Below are positions 48,467 through 61,370 of a stretch of 64,000 bases of DNA, in pieces. Made by a program: the position numbers and the translations under genes. Within the stretch, counting starts at the first letter, position 1. Each line of letters begins with the position of its first letter. This stretch comes from Typha latifolia (lineage: Eukaryota; Streptophyta; Magnoliopsida; Poales; Typhaceae): assembly GCA_019914945.1 (NCBI GenBank), contig CM034099.1, positions 20,796,704 through 20,860,703 of the forward strand. Direction: 5' to 3'. A model generated the notes under the pieces. It did no database searches. It was not told the DNA's origin and worked only from the letters and a program-made list of their open reading frames with translations.

Positions 48467-49875
48467 CTGATGTTTCAACTCCTTCTAAAGATCCAAGCTA
48501 ATTTAGTCAAGGACCCATTCGAATTGGTAACATTATTAATTTTGAATTGACTTTTAATTTAGCAAGCTATCATTGTTATTATTAATGTTTTAATCCTAGG
48601 ACCTCAGTTATCGCATATTTATTCTTCAAAATGGATCTGGTGCAGCAAAGGCTATTTCACAAGATCGTGGAAGAATTATGACGAGCCCACTAAGAAATCA
48701 ATCGCTGGTTAAGTACTGGTCAAATTTTAAATTCATATAGTTTAAATTATTATAAAATAAAATTACAATACGACCTAATTTTGTAATTTTATATTTATAT
48801 AAATGAAATTTTTACCCGAGCAACGGCATACTCTTTTGGGATTCAAACATCTCTTCTCAATCTATATAAAACTTTTTTCTCCCATGATGTAAATTTATTT
48901 TTTATTTTAAAAGGTCGGATTCAAATCTAATAAAGTTTAATATCTCTCTCAGAGTCTCAGTATTTAAAATAATATCTAAAATAAAAATATTTACCGATTT
49001 AGGAGATAATCAGGTACAAAATCTCCCTTTTTTATACCCTTACGTCCATTTCACCATTTGTCCAAGTGTACAAAAACAATGGAGGGCCCCATTTTGTTTT
49101 AAAATTAGATTGGTTAAGAACTGATTCAATGTGACAGCCCAAGCCCGTCATATGAAGGTCTGGCCCATTGAGGCATCTATCCACATTCCACACTGATGAG
49201 GCATTCACTGGGATTGCACAAGCTCTTCAATTTGATTTTGATTCTAATTTATCTCAATCCGAATTCAAAATAAACAATTGTACCTGATGTTATTAGTTCA
49301 TCTAGGGACATTGATTCGGATTCTGTGCATGAAACAGATCATTAAGCTAGCATAAAGTTGATTCTTGATTCCTATCTTTTGCCAGAAATTTCCGACCACC
49401 ATCACCGAAAAGGGAAACTGCTGCTCAATTTATGATGTTTTAACTGCTTCTAAAGGGTCCAAGATAATTAAATCAAGGAATCATTGCAAATGGTAAGAAG
49501 TAGGCATCAACTTATTAATAAATCTGCAATTTGAGCAGAGTCTTTTGATGTTCGTACCACTGTTTTATGTTCATCTTAATTAGGATTTAAGCTATCATAT
49601 ATTTTATCTACTCAAATGAGACCATTAATTAAACATATGGTTCCGAAAATAATGTACATTAATTAATGAGTGGGTCTCTTACTCTCCTTTGCATCTGGCA
49701 TGGAAGCATGAGAGACCATCTTCCTCCTCCCTTGGCATGGCCATGGCCCCCATCGTCACGTATCTGCATGCCAGTACTTGTCATGACAGAGAGGACTCTT
49801 GAAATGCACATGCATGCGTCCCCATGTGACAAGGGCATGGAAGAATTAAGAGGAGCCCATTAGAACTCAATCCCC
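48467..49875. repeat. Diverged tandem segmental duplication, about 1 kb
   Basis: Two collinear anchor pairs lie in the same orientation: 48467-48515 against 49432-49480 (TGATGTTT.AACT.CTTCTAAAG, TCCAAG.TAATT, TCAAGGA) and 48657-48705 against 49827-49875 (ACAAG, TGGAAGAATTA, GAGCCCA, TCAATC). A weaker match near 48600 and 49570 (TATCATATAT.TTAT) sits between them. Offset grows from about 965 to 1170 bp, implying an insertion in the second copy. Confidence 0.6.
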
Positions 49876-52462
49876 ACGCAACACGTGGACATCAAGGACC
49901 ACGCATCCAGGAAGGGTATGATGGCCACCCTCCTCTCCTTCTTCTTCTTCTTCTTCTACTACTACTACTACTAGCTGCTACTACTGCAATCATATGGTTG
50001 TCATTGTTATTGATCGATCTGAAACGAATTAAAGATCTGGCAATGTGGGTCATTGTAGACTTGTTTGGTGGCATGCATGAGTTAGTGAAGACAACCAGGA
50101 TTTGATATTACTGTTCATATATAAGAATGCTACTCTTTGGTGGGTGGTTGTCTTGAAATTGGCCCATTTGGTGTTAGTTTATTTGAGCTTAGCCACCAAT
50201 GATGAGCTGAATACAGTGGATTCCCATCTTTCCACGTAGGAAAAAGGAGAGATGGGGTTCCTGTCAAAGAGTCTTGGAAGCATATGGTTAAGTGTGTAGA
50301 CCGTGGTGTGCTCAAAGGCATCAGAGCCAAAGTGGAATCCAACTCCTCCCCAACCATAAGATCCCTTTACACCTAGTGGGTGCCTCCACCATATAATTAA
50401 AGAAGGAAAATATCATTGATAATGCTGAGATTCCACCACTGCCTCTTTTGAGGTGGGACTGACTGAGATCCAAGGTGGCTAATGGTGGTGGAGGTGTGAT
50501 TCTACGTCTTAGAGTTGGCAGTGTTATACTGTCGGTCATTTTCTATAGCTTGGGATGTTAATCCAAACTAATGGCCACTGGTTTTGCCTATGTCCATTGG
50601 TTAATTACTCCAGAGATTTTGGTTAAAGATATCCAGTCAAGATCGAGTACAGTGCACCCCAATATATTAATGGCTCTTTACTCTATTATATTAATGTTTT
50701 CCCATGCACCCTATAATGGTTGCACTGCATTATTTATGTGAAAAGGATCCTTTCTTGCATTGGGTCTAGGAATTTTAGGACAGTCTCAATAGTATAAGCT
50801 ACACTGAGGTTTTTTGGTTTTATCCCAGGGAGCAGAGAAGTACACTGTTTGGCTTCATTGGCGAAGATATTGTTACCAATTAGCTCGATGAATTGGATGG
50901 TAATATATTTCTTACAGAGAATCCCATCATATGGGTGGATAAAACTTGAATCTTTTCCTTGATCTGGCAGCAAAAACATACTCTTTTACAAACAACATAT
51001 ATAGCCTCCTGGCTTATTAGAGCTTAGATCTCATCTTAATCTAGTAGAGATTCCCTTATTCCTGAAATGTTCATCAGAACAGTTTGATCTACTTATAGCT
51101 CCTCAATCTTCTTTTGCATTAAAATGATGAGGCTGACCAAATTTAGGTTGCCTGTCGGAAAATGAGATCGTCTACAGATTTAAATAAAAAAGGACATAGG
51201 ACCTATCAGGCTTTTTCATCTACAAGGGACCCTATTTGTCTTTCATTCTTAAATTTATTTCCGCTTCCTTTCTTTCCTCTATTAAATACTTGGTCTGGCA
51301 TTCTTCAGTGCTCCTGCGAGTGGGCTTACGGGAAGGATGTTGTGGTTGGTAGATATGAATGTGATGAACGAACTAGATAGAGATGACAAAGTAGTACTCG
51401 GTTGAGAGTAATGTAGTTGGTGGATCTTTGTTGTATTCCTAGTACAGTTGAAACTAGCAAAGGTAAAAATGCTTTGCCTCAAGGATGAACATGCATGAGA
51501 AAAAAGAAATCAAAACTTTACTCAATGCTTTAATCCAAGAGGAATATCCTGTTAATAAAGATGTGGATCCGTACGATTAAAGAATGGGGGGAATTTGCAA
51601 TTGGTTGATGGCATGCCTGATCTATATGATTGGGACCGAAGTCCCTTTAGAGTAACTGCTAATTCTTCCCAAAGTGAAGGACCACTTGTAGGTTGTAGGG
51701 AATAGCTACTATCATAATTCACAAATGATTGGCCCCAACATCCTTGCCCACCAATGATATAAGCTCTTTCACATGAAAAATCCTGACATTCATAGGTCAC
51801 AAGCTATTGCTCAATAAAGCATCCAGCCATGGAACTTGTGAGCTCGAGATTAAAAGTATATGGATGATTCTTGTCATGAGATCGACAATTGAGCACAAGA
51901 TTTCCCCACTGCCATAGTCTTTATAAAGACGAACACTATAGATCCAGAGAGCAATAAGTGCTCGAGTAAATAATTACAGAGATGATGCAGCAGCAGCAGC
52001 CATCATGCATCTGGCTGGGTTTAGTGGTAACAAATTGTTTAAATATTAAAAGCCCAATGTACTTAAGTGTTTCACTCGCCAATAACCCACGCGGAGAGCA
52101 CTAGATAATATCCAAAGGAAAGCAAATAATTACTATTAATTTCTTCTTCTTTTTTACATAGAGCTAATTACAAGAGTTCAGCTTCTTGCATGTGTAAGGG
52201 TAAGAGAGCTTTTCTTCTTCTCTTTCTTTTCGCATGCTTTCTTGCCCAAGGAAAAAAAATAGAGCCGAGAAGGGTAGCAAGTAATAGAGTAAGGGAGAGT
52301 ACAAAAAGGCTCTGATCTTTTTGGATATTTTTCTTTCCCCTTCTTCTATATATCTATAAATAAGGGAGTACATAACTCCTAATAGTTTAGTTTTAAGTCC
52401 ATCCAAAAAGCACCACATATGGACATTGACGATGGTGGTGGGAGAACCTTTCATAATCCTAT

Positions 52463-54753
52463 TTACACTCTTGGACGAGCATTTGAGGACAGTCGCTTCC
52501 ACTCCACCAGGCGAAGTAAGAAGTCCATTACCTATAAAGACCAATATTCAAAGAATCAAATTTAGCAACTTGGGCAATATCTTTAGGGACAAGATGGATG
52601 CTAAGAGTACATGAGGGCTGCCATCGAGTGGCCCAACGAAGTGAAAATAATGGCCACTAATACTTGCCTCAGCTGGCTCTCTGAGAGAATAAGAGGCATT
52701 AGTCTCCTTTGGGTACTTGGAAACTAGAATTCCAAAGCCTTGTCCTCTTTGACGAAGTACCTAATAACAAGTAAGATATGTTAATTTTAAAAATAAAAAG
52801 TAAGATATGTTAAGGAGCAGTTAATAACACCATATAACTGATTAAGATAACCAAAATAGCAACATAGTGGCCATATATTAAATACCTTGAAGGCGTCCTC
52901 GTCAGTGCGATCATCGCCAATGTACACAGGCAAAACGTCATCGCAGTTGGCAAATCCTACACAAATATTAACGAATTTAGAGCTTGACTTTTAAGGGGTT
53001 TTGCCTTTATTATTATGAAGTAAAGTACATTGAACGAAAAGGATGTGAAATGATACAAGTATTTTGGTGGTGCCCAGCTTACCAAGTGACTCCAACAAGA
53101 ACTCCAACGCCTTCCCCTTGTCCCAGTTAATAACAGGGCGAACCTCTAGTACCTAGGGTGGTCCAAAAAACAAATAGTTAGCCCAAGTCAAATTCAAGTT
53201 GGAGATTACAAAAGAGGAGAGGTTTGCAATAGCCTGTAGGTAAGACTAAGACAAAAGTCACACCTTTCTTCCTTGAGTAAGTCGTAACTTGGGGTACTCC
53301 TTCAGCACTGACTTGACTTGATCAGCCAAGTTACTCCATCTCTGCGCACAAATTTGGTTGAAAAGTATGTGAGTTAAATAATCCAAAGAAAGATTTTTAT
53401 TCTTTTTTACCAATAACGGCAAAAAATAGGAAGTTGGTGTTCAAATATAAAACGGCATCCACCTTTTCATCCACGCATCTGAAGTGGACAGATACACAGA
53501 ACTTGTTGTTCTCCACTTTGGCTCCAGGTGTAGTTTTGGTCTTCTCCAACAAAACTTCATAAACCTGACGAAACAAAATAATGCACGAAGAACTGTTGTT
53601 GTTATTGTCATGGATACATCATACACTATTGGTTGTAAGCGACAAGAGGAAGGAGAAGAAACAAGCCTCATCTATCATGGGGAGGAATTCACTAGCTGGT
53701 TGGAAGTGAACGGCTCTTGTCTGAACACAAGAATAGAAGAAAGAGATGAGAAACCTTCCAAAGATGGAGGTAATGGACTAGCTATTTGATATATGTTATG
53801 TGAGAAGGAACTAAGAAGACTGCCCACCTTAGCTTTTGTCGACTTAGGGCCTCTTACGGGGCCTCTGATGTCCATGCCATGGCTCCCGGCGTAGTACAAC
53901 TCTGCTAGTCTCACGAAGTTATACACCTAAAACAAAAGCCAAGAGATTTGAGTTTAAAAGAGGAAACTATCCAAGATTAGAAGAGAAAGGAAAAAAAAAA
54001 AAAACCAAGCCTTTGGACATGGCGATTTCAATGGTAATGTACCTTGTCCCTGCACCTTCCGCTGACGATAGCAGTGGGGAAGTACCTGGCAACGTTTCTT
54101 ACGGCTGCCCTCATCTAATGATTCATGGAACAAGAACTCAAAAAATGTCAAAATCACATCTTTATCGCTACAGTGTCATCAGAAGATACAATTAAGAAAG
54201 AAACAGAGTAGAACAGAGCAATCTCGAAAGAGGAACTCACCGTATCGGACATGAAGGCAGAGTCCGGATCATCTACTATAGGAGAAAGCGTTCCATCGTA
54301 ATCTAAGAACATAGCAATCTGCTTGCCCCTCGACGCAGCAACGATCTGCTCAAACATGCTCAGAGCCGAAGGATGCCGCACCTGCACCGACCCAACTCAA
54401 TCCACCACCATTAGATCCCAAACCAACGAAAACCAAGTCGAAAAACAAAATCCGATTCCGAATAGGAAAACAATGCTCACCAGCCAAGATTCGTGCTCGT
54501 TGTCGACGAACGCATCATTGGCAGCCAAAGCCGCCGCCGCCTTGGCGTGGGTCGGCGACGAGGCCTTCATGGAGTCGACCCAAGCGTTGATCCTTCCGCT
54601 GCCGAGCTCCAGGCGTGTCAGGTACTTCTTCCTTATCGCCATATCACTTCCTCCTCCTCCACGAGGCGGAGGGTACGGGAAGAGATGCGAGGAGTTGGGC
54701 ACGGCCGCCACCGCCATGCCCATCTCCGAGATCACCACATTCTGCTTCGTCAT
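52463..54753 (-). CDS. TPP: Trehalose-6-phosphate phosphatase
   Basis: Eleven exons in transcript order: 54481-54753, 54241-54381, 54043-54114, 53828-53926, 53667-53720, 53463-53564, 53264-53341, 53083-53152, 52886-52956, 52668-52760, 52463-52531. The frame closes at 373 aa, normal for plant TPPs. The enzyme dephosphorylates trehalose 6-phosphate to trehalose, which sets the level of the sugar signal T6P. HAD motif [11 protein letters not shown] (118-127) carries the nucleophile Asp118 and Asp120. SGRCRDKV and AGSHGMDI follow. [14 protein letters not shown] and GRKVLEVRP are the conserved TPP blocks, and [10 protein letters not shown] (310-319) is the Mg-binding motif. The C-terminus is [16 protein letters not shown]. 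No plastid transit peptide is obvious. Introns 5 and 10 appear to use GC donors. The leader contains an 83-bp GA/CT run, with TATA and G-boxes upstream. Confidence 0.95.
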
Positions 54754-54774
54754 ATTCCAATGGCAAGAGGCAAG

Positions 54775-54778
<4 letters not shown>

Positions 54779-54861
<83 letters not shown>
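54779..54861. repeat. (GA)n microsatellite in the TPP 5' leader
   Basis: About 41 uninterrupted GA units (CT in the gene sense), ending 26 bp before the TPP ATG and lying downstream of the TATA box, hence transcribed. Confidence 0.95.
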
Positions 54862-54866
<5 letters not shown>

Positions 54867-54924
54867 GAGTATCTGAGAGCGGTTAACGAGAGAGCGGTGG
54901 GGAAATAGGGAAGGGGGAGGGCAT

Positions 54925-54932
54925 TATTTATA
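54925..54932 (-). promoter_or_regulatory. TATA box of the TPP gene
   Basis: On the minus strand TATAAATA lies 172 bp upstream of the ATG. Transcription would start near 54900 and include the GA/CT run. Confidence 0.6.
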
Positions 54933-54988
54933 GGTGGGAGAAGACAAAGAGGGCCGGGGCCCACACGGAGGAGAGGGGAGCAGCGGGT

Positions 54989-55010
54989 CCTCACGTGGGT
55001 CCACGTGAGG
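54989..55010. promoter_or_regulatory. Palindromic double G-box upstream of TPP
   Basis: Ten-base arms CCTCACGTGG and CCACGTGAGG are perfect inverted repeats separated by GT, each containing a CACGTG core (54992-54997 and 55002-55007). They sit 57 bp upstream of the TATA box. G-boxes of this form bind bZIP (ABF/GBF) and bHLH factors. The factor involved here is not known. Confidence 0.6.
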
Positions 55011-56937
55011 TCCCACCAATGGTGAGCGTTACCTCCTGGAGTTGTATCCTGCCCTATACGTCGCGCGAGGCCGCAGGAGGAGCCAGCTGGAAAAAAACTG
55101 CACGTGCTCGACGTTGTGCCCGCTGGGGTCCCGCTGCGGTCCCAGTGGGATGGAAGGGGGCGGCCTCGCGCGTTCGGAGCACGTAGGCGCCACCCACGGA
55201 TTCGTTCCTCTACTTTTTCCGACGCTGCTAAATTGTTTCTCAAGTCCGCGGTCACTCGCTTTTGGCACGCAACCCATATCTGAGAAAAAGAATTTTATAA
55301 TACGCATAAAAGTCGTATCCACAGGCTATACTATACTATACTATACTATACTATTCTTTATTAGATACGCCGGATTGCAAAACTTTGGTAAGAAGCAGCT
55401 CCATCCTGCTCGGGGAGCAAACTTAGACTTATTTAGTGTCGGTCTGCAAACATAAGCAACTAGGTTGCACGTTGTGTATATCCAACGGTCCTTATCGATT
55501 CACAGTGCAAGTGGTGGAAATAATATATGCGCGGATCCTACGAAAAGTGCATGTGGCATGCATCGTTGCTTCCTACGTTGCAGTTTATTTGTGAGGTACA
55601 ACTCTTATATATATCTCGTATTTTAGCTTGAGAAGAAAGCAAGTTCATTAACGAAGATGTGTTTTTAGGTGTAAGTTAATTAACGGTGGAGTGGTCGTAC
55701 GATCTTGACTGACACAAAAACCAAGAAAAAGTTTTTTTATTTTATTTTATGTCATCTCTCTCAAACTGTACAGTTCATTCATATTCGGTGAGTACATCAT
55801 AAACGAGTTTGAGAGCTTTCTTAATTAATTAAGTTGTCCTTGTGCTATTGATCACGTGTTATGTCTAACTACGTAAACATGACTAGACACCAGTGGAGCG
55901 AGGACTACTACCTCTGCTAACAGTGCGTATAATGCGTGCCGCTAATCGAAAGCTACGTGAAAGGTCTCAGTGGAATTGATGTCACTAGTAGAGTTAAATA
56001 CACTTCTGCGTACATAAACCGACCAAGTTAAGGCAGCCATATGGATGTCAGGTGGAAATGTGAGCAATGTCAGTGTGAAGGCGGGCATTCTCTTGCATGT
56101 CTCGGACAATGTCAGGCATGTTGGTTGTATAAATGGTGACACATTGACGAGTGACGACCCATACGCTTACCCATAATTAATAAAGAATATTATAATCCTG
56201 GAGTCTGCATGCCAAGGGTCTAGAAAATTCTGTCTACTAATACGAGGGGGGTAATTGCAAGATAGAATAAAGCCATACTATATCTGGTCTCAACTTCCGT
56301 GCTTTGATGTCTGCGGTCTTAAAAGCCTGGGCAGTGGTGCGAGGAACGGAGACTAAACGACTCGGTGTCATGTGGGCTTCTAACTTCTCTCAGAACAAAC
56401 TCGCATTTGTGGAGCCACCTGTCCAAAAGCAAGTACGTTTTGGATTTTCCGGAGCCATACTGCTCTCCTCCACATGGAAAACCTTTCTTTCCCTTGGCTT
56501 GGCCTCGTGGGGGAACCAACCGACTCCCACTCCAAGTCATCCATCCATCTCCTGCTCTCTCTCCACTTCCCAACTCTTGTTGTCTTCGAGCTCGTTTGTG
56601 TTGTCTTATAACGTAAAAGATGGGTAGAGGAGACAGTTCAACTTTATGGAGGTGATCAAACCCATCCACTTCCCACCTAGACTCTATAATCCACCGTACA
56701 AATTGGAAAGACCTTAGCTTGCTCCATCTCTATGACCGACCATTTACTATATATTGTTTACTTGTTGCTTTGCGCACTGCCATCTAACTGACTACCTATG
56801 GCTACCCAACTACTTCTACTGCTATCCGCAGCTAATGCTCCTGGAGTGCTAAACCATAGGAACGAATTATACGATACAAATGTGCGTGTATGTATATATA
56901 TATGTCCAAAGTAGATGAGTGTATGTTTTCTAGCTAC

Positions 56938-56941
<4 letters not shown>

Positions 56942-56999
<58 letters not shown>
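56942..56999. repeat. (TA)n microsatellite
   Basis: About 29 uninterrupted units. Confidence 0.95.
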
Positions 57000-57003
<4 letters not shown>

Positions 57004-57358
57004 CTAAATTATTATTGCCAAGTTACAGAGTTTGTGATAGGAAATTGTGCAGACACTACTTGCTGTTAAAAAAACTCGAAGCAACTGTTGACTTGTTGTT
57101 AGGTGTTATATCTCAATTATGAGCTCATTTAAGTCCCAAGCTCGTCCAATTATTCTAATCTTTGACGGTAATAATGTAATATTCCACGTACTCTCTGACA
57201 TACCCCCAATAAGAAAGAGACAACGATCACATAAATATCTTATGTCAAGCGTCTTTCCTAATAACCAAATGAATGTACTAGCTTATAATAAGCTAACACA
57301 AGCTTGAGTAGGGTTCCGGTAATTTATAATACTTTGACAAACCAAAATAACTTGTCGG

Positions 57359-57360
<2 letters not shown>

Positions 57361-57392
<32 letters not shown>
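57361..57392. repeat. (AT)n microsatellite
   Basis: About 16 uninterrupted units. Confidence 0.95.
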
Positions 57393-57395
<3 letters not shown>

Positions 57396-58050
57396 TAGTT
57401 ATGTTTGTTATGATACCAGAAGTGGCCTTTGGATCTAAAACTATGGGTCATTGAGTCATTGGTTCTTCTTAAAAGAAACAGAGATTAGAATCGTTTAAAA
57501 TTAAAAAAAAACACGTGAGATTCGGAGGATTCTACCTTCCTCGCCGTCATGCACAGAGCCACGTAATTTAACGTTGCTTCTTTTTTTTTTTAACGTAATC
57601 TAGAGTTTTTTTGTCACTAAAAACGCCACTCTTCTTTTAGGTAGTCAAATCGGATGGTTTTATAGAATGTAACTGTAGTAGTTAGCGAACAAAAAAAGTG
57701 AGACCAGCCGTCTATTACGGCTCGATTAACGAGTCAACTTTTCAGTCCGTGGCTGCCGTTTCCAGAGCTCCTCGGGATCATCTAAGAACTCGATAGTGGC
57801 CTACTTGTCGCCGTATCAACCGATGCCCAAAATCCTCTGTCGAACCTTAATCTGTTCCTGCGGTTCAACGTACTGTTAAATTACACGTTCTTCTAATCTC
57901 GTTTCTCTTCGAACAGGATTTCTTTTAGGATTGGCATTAGGTAGGAATAGTCAAAGGCCACTTTTTTTTTCCTTTATATTTGTTTGTTAATATATATATA
58001 TATATATTATCACAATGTTCTAAGGTTCTTTCCACATGTCACAAACAAGC

Positions 58051-58078
58051 GTATGCAGTATGCAGTATGCAGTATGCA
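58051..58078. repeat. GTATGCA heptamer repeat, four copies
   Basis: Four perfect head-to-tail copies of GTATGCA, followed by CTAAACC. Confidence 0.95.
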
Positions 58079-60080
58079 CTAAACCAGCATTTATGCTTTC
58101 ATTACTGAACGATATATATACTCAGAATCTTAATTTAACGGATGTCAAAATGTGATGATGCCCTCTTTGTCTTAACGAACGTTGAGAATTTTAAGTAGCA
58201 AGTTGCCAAGTTGAGTGAGTATTAAAATTATCTTCATTTAATTGGTTTGGCTATTTGCGTCCCATGATATATATTTATCTATCCAAGGATTCTTCTTTCT
58301 AATGTCTTTAATTTAGGAGCTGGACAAAGTAAATCTCGGATTATTAGTCATCTGGTTCTTTTTTTTATTTATTTAATAGCGAGCATCACCTTCCATACGT
58401 AAGAGGTGAGAGATGCATGAAACGAGTGGATTCTGGTAACGAAAAGCTTAGTAAAATGTGGAGATAAGATGCACTTTTTTGTCACTGCCAAGCAAGTTAG
58501 CGAAATGTATAAAGTAACACTAGTATCTTATTATATTATAGACATTGGCATAGGAGAAAAAAGTATAAGGTTAGACGATGTGGAATTACAAAATTAGTTG
58601 AGGATAGGAACATCCATAGTTCATCAAAGAAAAAAAAATAATTGCAGGAAACTAGAGCTTATTATTAGTCGTTGGTTGGGGGCCCTACCAATGCGTGCAT
58701 GCTTCAACGAAATGGAGCTTATGATCGATAGCCATGCCCATGGACCACCATATGATGGCCCACCTAATCCCAACAACTTCTTTTTATCTCAAGTGGCAGT
58801 TAAATAAGCAAAAGTTGAGCACCAAAAAGAAAAGCTAGGGCTTATCTTTCTAGCTAATATCCCCTGCATCAAATCAGATTTGGAATGCATAAGATCAAAT
58901 CCTTTATTTCCTTTACTTCGTTATCTTGTAGACATGCCGGGATTTGTAGCTAGGCATCAATCATATGTATCAACATCTCAAGTTTCCTTCTTTCTTGATG
59001 CTTTTGTTACTGTGTTTGATAGGATTTGAGGTAGCCCAGAAGCTTATCTCAACAAAAATAACAGTTGGACATTAGAGTCTATTAGGTTGGTTGTTGAATA
59101 AGTCCCACTTGCAAACTAAGAGATATCTAACTTGCCAGATTACTACTCATCAGATAATACCCACATCCACATCTCTTTGTTCCTCTTTTTTTTTTTTTTA
59201 ATATAAGAACCCAATTAAATGGTTGGATTATTGAAGTGGGGATTTCATTTGGTACTCTAAAGAGTCACCATATTTTAAATTTACTATATAAAACTAGCTT
59301 ATATCCTATATCCCTTGTTCTTGTTCTAATTGTAGTGTTAAGACGTGAGACGCTCATAAGAGCTAGGAATTAATATACACTAGAGCCAAACATACCTAAA
59401 GCTAGTGTCCTAGACCATGTCATTAGATTCTTAAACGAAGCATTTAAACCTTCCTAGAGTAGTCTCATCACCTGACCATTTGGGAGGACATTGAATTCAA
59501 CCCCCACGAGTGACACATATATGCTTGGTTCTCGCATCCAAGTATACCTTTTAATTTATCAGAGAATATTCCAATACATTAATCTAAATCTTCACAAACT
59601 AATCACAAACCCTAGCTAGCTACTTCTTGTAAGTTTCTCATACTTTTTGCTTCCGATCCCTTTCCTCTTGGGCAGTAGTAGCTAGTTGGGATCTTAGCTC
59701 ATGACTCGAAGCCATCACGAGGATCGAATACGATAAAACGAGCTAAGGGTCGGCTGCACTTTATTCCATATTCCATTTCGGAAAGCTCGAATTTTTTTTT
59801 TCTTTTTCTTTATTTTTTTTAACCTTTTTTTTTTTCGGCGGATTGAGATATTGATAAGCATTCCATAATCTTTGAGACTTGTCGTGAAACTTCCTCCTAC
59901 GAATGGAATCAACTCTAATAATTGACACTTTTATGTGGCGAGTTAGATCCTTAAAAGCGTGATAATCGTGATATTAAAAAATAAAATAAAAAAAATAAAC
60001 ACCCTTAATTAACGTTTGGAAAGGTGCACGAGAGCCATTGGCCGGGGTTGCTTGATGCTTAGGTTTAGAATCTTAATGGC

Positions 60081-60107
60081 CATGCATGTCACGTGCACGT
60101 GCATGCA
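60081..60107. promoter_or_regulatory. Cluster of RY (CATGCA) and tandem G-box (CACGTG) motifs
   Basis: CATGCATG at 60081-60088 is followed by two directly abutting CACGTG cores (60090-60095, 60096-60101) and another CATGCA (60102-60107). RY elements bind B3 factors and CACGTG binds bZIP/bHLH factors in seed and ABA promoters. There is no gene close by: it lies 3 kb beyond the 3' end of the ERF gene and 5.3 kb upstream of TPP. Its role is unknown. Confidence 0.35.
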
Positions 60108-61370
60108 CGAGATCATCATATGGTCGTAGTCGAATATTCTCGTCCTTGTCTCATTAGCTTCGCGTTGTCAGTGTTTACTTCTTCTTTTGGACTGAGGGGT
60201 TTAGAAGGCACCACGTTTGAACGATATTTCTACGTGTGTTCTAATAATTAAAATCTTAGGCTACTTTATGACCGGGTTAATTTATACTGTATCGATAATT
60301 ATTAATTCGCTCTTCCTCAAGTTTAGGCCGAGCTGCAATCTCGTTGGCTACTCCACTTTAATTTGTGAGAGTGATTAATTAAGTAATTAATTAATTAGTG
60401 TCCAGCCAAAGTTAATGCAACCACAGACTAGCTTTAGAATACTATTAATGCGCAGCATGCAGCAAAGTTTACTAACCGATTTCGATGCCACTTTGTAACA
60501 AGTGAAACTTGTTAAGTTATGCAGGAGAATATTTTGAAATTAATGATCAACTTATTTATAATCTCGTAGAATACGAAGTCGGGCTTGCTTAACGATATGT
60601 ACTAATCATATTAGGATTATTTAGAAAAGCCTCAGCTTATGGTTCTGAATCAATCTAAGCAATGCAGTTAAATTGGACTGTTGATTTGTTTGATGGGATT
60701 TTGATATTTTAATTGAAGTAGTGGATCAGAGCTCTTGTTGGGCTTTGGCTTGCAATATAATATGGCTGCTGAGTAAATTTCTAGCCCATTAGTTGTTAGA
60801 AGGCTGAAAATGTGAACAAACACGATTCATTTATTAAATAAATTATACATTCAAAATAATTTATCGGATGACACAAATTACAAAGTATTTAAATTTATAT
60901 AAACTGTTTAGGTTATAAACTAATTTTTTTTCCTTCGAATTATAAATGAGTTAGTTGAGTCATAGATGACCATTATATTCTAACCAAATTATTTTACTAT
61001 AAATCGATTCGTAAGTCAAGCTATAAACAGGTTGATGTAATTATTTAATAATTGAATTAAACATGTTGACTGGTAAAATTTGCGATCTAAATACTAAACT
61101 CAAATTAGTATTATCAAGTGAGTCAGGGCCAACTTTTCCCACTTTTTAATAATATGTTTGTAATAGTTGCTAATTATCAAAATTTTCACTAAATTAAATT
61201 AGTTCAAGAAAAGTCTAATGTGGCAACATGAACAAGTATTTGGGCTGGGCACCAATTTTAGGCTTTCTAGTCAGCGTTGGTCAAAGCCCACAAATTATGG
61301 ATTGAGATCCATCGTAGGCCAACCCTGTGTGAGGGTTGGTCAAATGGTGCCATTAGATGGGTACCAAAGC

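Larger units (their letters stand above)
48095..52462. other. Intergenic region with a diverged segmental duplication
   Basis: No gene is supported in 4.4 kb. Collinear diverged segments repeat between about 48467-48705 and 49432-49875. A short motif starting TGTGACAGCCCAAGCC at about 49131 has the look of plant dispersed repeats. The end contains the 3' flank of the TPP gene. Confidence 0.6.

Noticed and set aside
51965..52010. Possible microRNA-like hairpin around a GATGATGCAGCAGCAG run
   Set aside because: No match to a known mature plant miRNA and no convincing complementary arm.
54323..54886. Plus-strand frames ending in an Arg-Glu repeat
   Set aside because: Shadow of TPP exons 1-2 and of the GA microsatellite.
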